From NCBI GenBank assembly GCA_947247005.1, contig OX365959.1, forward strand, positions 32,694,148-32,758,147: 64,000 nt of DNA. Reading direction: 5' to 3'. The position numbers and the translations under genes were made by a program. Positions 61,822-64,000 of this stretch are shown piece after piece; position 1 is the first letter of the stretch, and every line of letters begins with the position of its first letter. This stretch comes from Spisula solida (taxonomy: Eukaryota > Mollusca > Bivalvia > Venerida > Mactridae). The notes under the pieces were generated by a model. That model saw only the letters and a list, made by a program, of their open reading frames with translations, did not search any database and was not told where the DNA came from.

Positions 61822-62538
61822 TGGAATTACTAAAATACAGGGGTATTTTGTAGCTTAAAAGTATTTCATGCTTTTTGTTTCTGACGAGTGCTGTCTTCCC
61901 CGTCCGACTAGTATTATCCTTTTTAAATACTATAAAGGTACTCGCATAACAGTAGTCGGTGATGATGAGGACCACGTTCAGTATACATTTGTATAGAGAC
62001 TATACTGGTACGAAGATACCAGCCTCAGGCATTGATAGCTCAAATTACCTTTATTCATCAAGTTGTATTTGAATTATTAGTAGACTTTTTAATTGCTTGA
62101 TAACAAGGAAATGTTTGTTTAACATTGTCTGAGGCCTCTTTTGTAGTTTAAAATCATTCGTAGAGACCCATCGTTGTACTATTTCGTAAATAATAACAGT
62201 TTTGATACATTGTAACATTTATATTTACCCTTATTAAGGCTGCAATTCCATGGGAAAAAAATTAAGCCATGCAATTTAGCCATGCAATTCATGTTGTTTA
62301 TACTTATCTCACTTACTTATATGCCTGGTACGACACACAGACACTTCATATGTGATTTCAAATTACAAGTACAATGTATTATGAAATAATAACATTTTTT
62401 TGGGATAAAAGCGAAATTTATAGTTCAACACCTCATTTCCCTAGTTTATCAATTCAGATCATGTTACTTCTATTACTTAATTAACTCATATAATTTCAAG
62501 TTATGGTTAACGTTTCTTTTCTGAAATACTCAAGAAAT

Positions 62539-63386
62539 ATACTGAACAACAATACAGTCCTCATTTTCATTGATTAATAACTGTTTTATCATAAACAGTG
62601 ACGAAACCAAATTTATGAAGTGATGTTTGTATGCGGCAGACAAACTAATCAATGTCACAAACTGGCCGTATGACACGTGGTTAGACGCACGTGTGTTTTG
62701 GGCTTTTATCACTCCGCACAGTTACACATTATTGTTCAAAACACTTGCGAATTATGCCCAAAGACTCGCCACGTACTAAAAACATTTAGAAATCGATTTT
62801 AATATCACAGTTATGCGCCCGACGATGTCAGAAAAAAGATGACGTGACGTCGGTACGGTGCAGTGTGGCATTTTCTGTCGACAAGTCAGAATAATTACCT
62901 AAACATCACCGTCTGATTGATTTACAACATATACATGTCTTCGAGTGATTAGTTAAAGGTAATTTTATTGGTTGTCTGTCGTGAAATGTAGATTGCTAGA
63001 GCGTTTGTCAATTTGAAGTGACGTAATGACGTTACATCGGGCTACTCCGTAGACGTGATACCACTTTGAGTTCAGACAGTAAAATTCAACGAGTCTATCC
63101 GATCAGCAATGCTTCCGAGTCTGGTCTGTGACTGCTAGCAGAAAAATCAGACTACATGGTGGTCATCCCAGATATCAAAATCTGTATTTGTGACTTTTAC
63201 CTTCTTTAGTTGTTATGTTAAGATTGTTTTCATTCAAAAATTATATATCGAAATTGACGTGTTGATGTACAATTCTGCAAAACGATAACACACGCATATT
63301 ATAGCCAAATTTCATTGGGATATAAACAAGGTTGACAAAGTTATCATCAAAAATATAAGTGAGGACTTAGAAAAGTTGCTAAGTAT
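62539..63386. mobile_element. MITE family M, copy 2, nested in element II
   Basis: A close copy of 55804-56661 in the same orientation. The right terminal repeat is intact and the left one diverged (ATACTGAACAACAATACAGT then CCTC). Small indels distinguish the copies, for example TTATATATCGAA near 63241. Confidence 0.85.
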
Positions 63387-64000
63387 AGAACATTATTTGA
63401 AAGATTGCATTATTTTTTATACATTAACCCTTACCAGGGCCTCGCTTTTCATTAACAAAATATTAAGCAATGTATTGCATGTTCCTTATACTTATCAATG
63501 GCATTGAATATATTATTAATTAGCAATATAAAGAGATATTTACTCTACATGTATTCATTTATTTATTTAATTAATATTTTTGTGTAATACCGGGCCTCAT
63601 GTTATGTTTAAACCACAAAAAGGGCCTCATTTCCGCATTGTATTAGTATAAAAGTTGTTTTTATTGATGTAACGCATTATCTTACACAATACAATCGCAC
63701 TTAAGGTGTTTTGATTAACATTTGATTGAATAGTAATGTATATATACCGATTAATTCGAGTGAAAAACATATACCCGTTTGGGGCCTCATTGTGAGAATT
63801 GCTCAATGATGACAAGGTGGCATCATCCGGATTCTGTTATAGTATTGTCAAAAGAACATGAAAATGCAAAAACATTTTGTATAGAAGACATTGCACGGTT
63901 ACCCTAAAAATTGCCGTTTATCTGCCGGACTAGATGCTTATTTAACGCCCACGTCCAATTACGTATTTCAAGTTTACGCATATGAATTGATACATGCAAT

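Larger units (their letters stand above)
59591..63932. mobile_element. Giant inverted-repeat element II (foldback-like), about 4.3 kb
   Basis: It starts TAGTCCGGCAG (59591) and ends CTGCCGGACTA (63922-63932), with GAT on both flanks as a possible 3-bp target duplication. The outer arms match inversely over more than 150 bases (GACATTGCACGG, GATGCCACCTTGTCATCATT, GCAATTCTCACAATGAGGCC). Inside, an ATGAGGCCC-type motif recurs at 59724, 59883, 60054, 60234 and 60401, and in reverse at about 63438, 63592, 63621 and 63782, mostly 155-190 bp apart. The core at 60590-60790 has the same degenerate GTAC...ACAGCCA repeat as element I. Nested within are a SINE (60770-61213), exon-like sequence (61291-61486) and MITE M copy 2. 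No transposase. Confidence 0.65.

Overview
This is a stretch of animal nuclear genome. It is AT-rich and intron-dominated, with GT/AG-spliced exons, tRNA-derived SINEs, LINEs and many tandem and inverted repeats. The repeat vocabulary (a dispersed 'AAGGCCCAAAGGGCCC' repeat ending in GGAC tetranucleotides, nuclear-receptor-like half-sites, SINEs with a shared core, cadherin-like surface genes) suggests a mollusc, most likely a bivalve. That assignment is inference from general familiarity. No bacterial, plasmid or CRISPR features are visible.

Left half (about 1-31,000). One minus-strand gene occupies this part. I reconstructed seven exons by matching splice sites, reading frame and intron phase: 30867-30924 (start codon and signal peptide), 24180-24245, 17920-18099, 8601-8646, 7555-7721, 1347-1517 and 419-540. 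The frame is continuous through all seven joins. The product is a secreted or cell-surface protein with a Cys- and Trp-containing module followed by a cadherin-like repeat. The gene runs off the left edge. About 270 codons are spread over 30 kb because the introns carry tandem arrays (54, 42, 54, 44 and 48 bp units, a 250-bp GTGC microsatellite), a 5-kb inverted-repeat element, a 5-kb element with 0.5-kb inverted arms, a TTAA-flanked MITE, SINEs and palindromes.

Middle (about 31,000-47,500). This is a repeat-built region: a 3.5-kb element with 0.5-kb inverted arms, a directly repeated 0.9-1.2 kb sequence (35706 and 45161) on either side of LINE debris, a LINE ORF1 remnant, a minus-strand LINE 3' end, a nearly complete but broken LINE ORF2 (39827-43604), and an exact-looking 296-bp tandem duplication.

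Right half (about 47,500-64,000). The highlight is 51652-54575. It holds an exon with the second half of a chromodomain, then a frame-broken transposase-like gene whose acidic residues and Cys/His pairs have the spacing of the RAG1/Transib DDE core, ending in a SAP-like domain. Further right are two minus-strand exons of a mucin-like protein with a hydrophobic C-terminus (57203-57675 and 58152-58288), two long palindromes, and a second giant inverted-repeat element (59591-63932). This second element resembles the one in the left half: arms with a short motif recurring about every 160-190 bp, and a core with the same type of degenerate tandem repeat. It encloses exon-like sequence and a copy of an 0.85-kb MITE that also occurs at 55804.

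All gene models come from reading by eye. None was checked against transcripts or databases.
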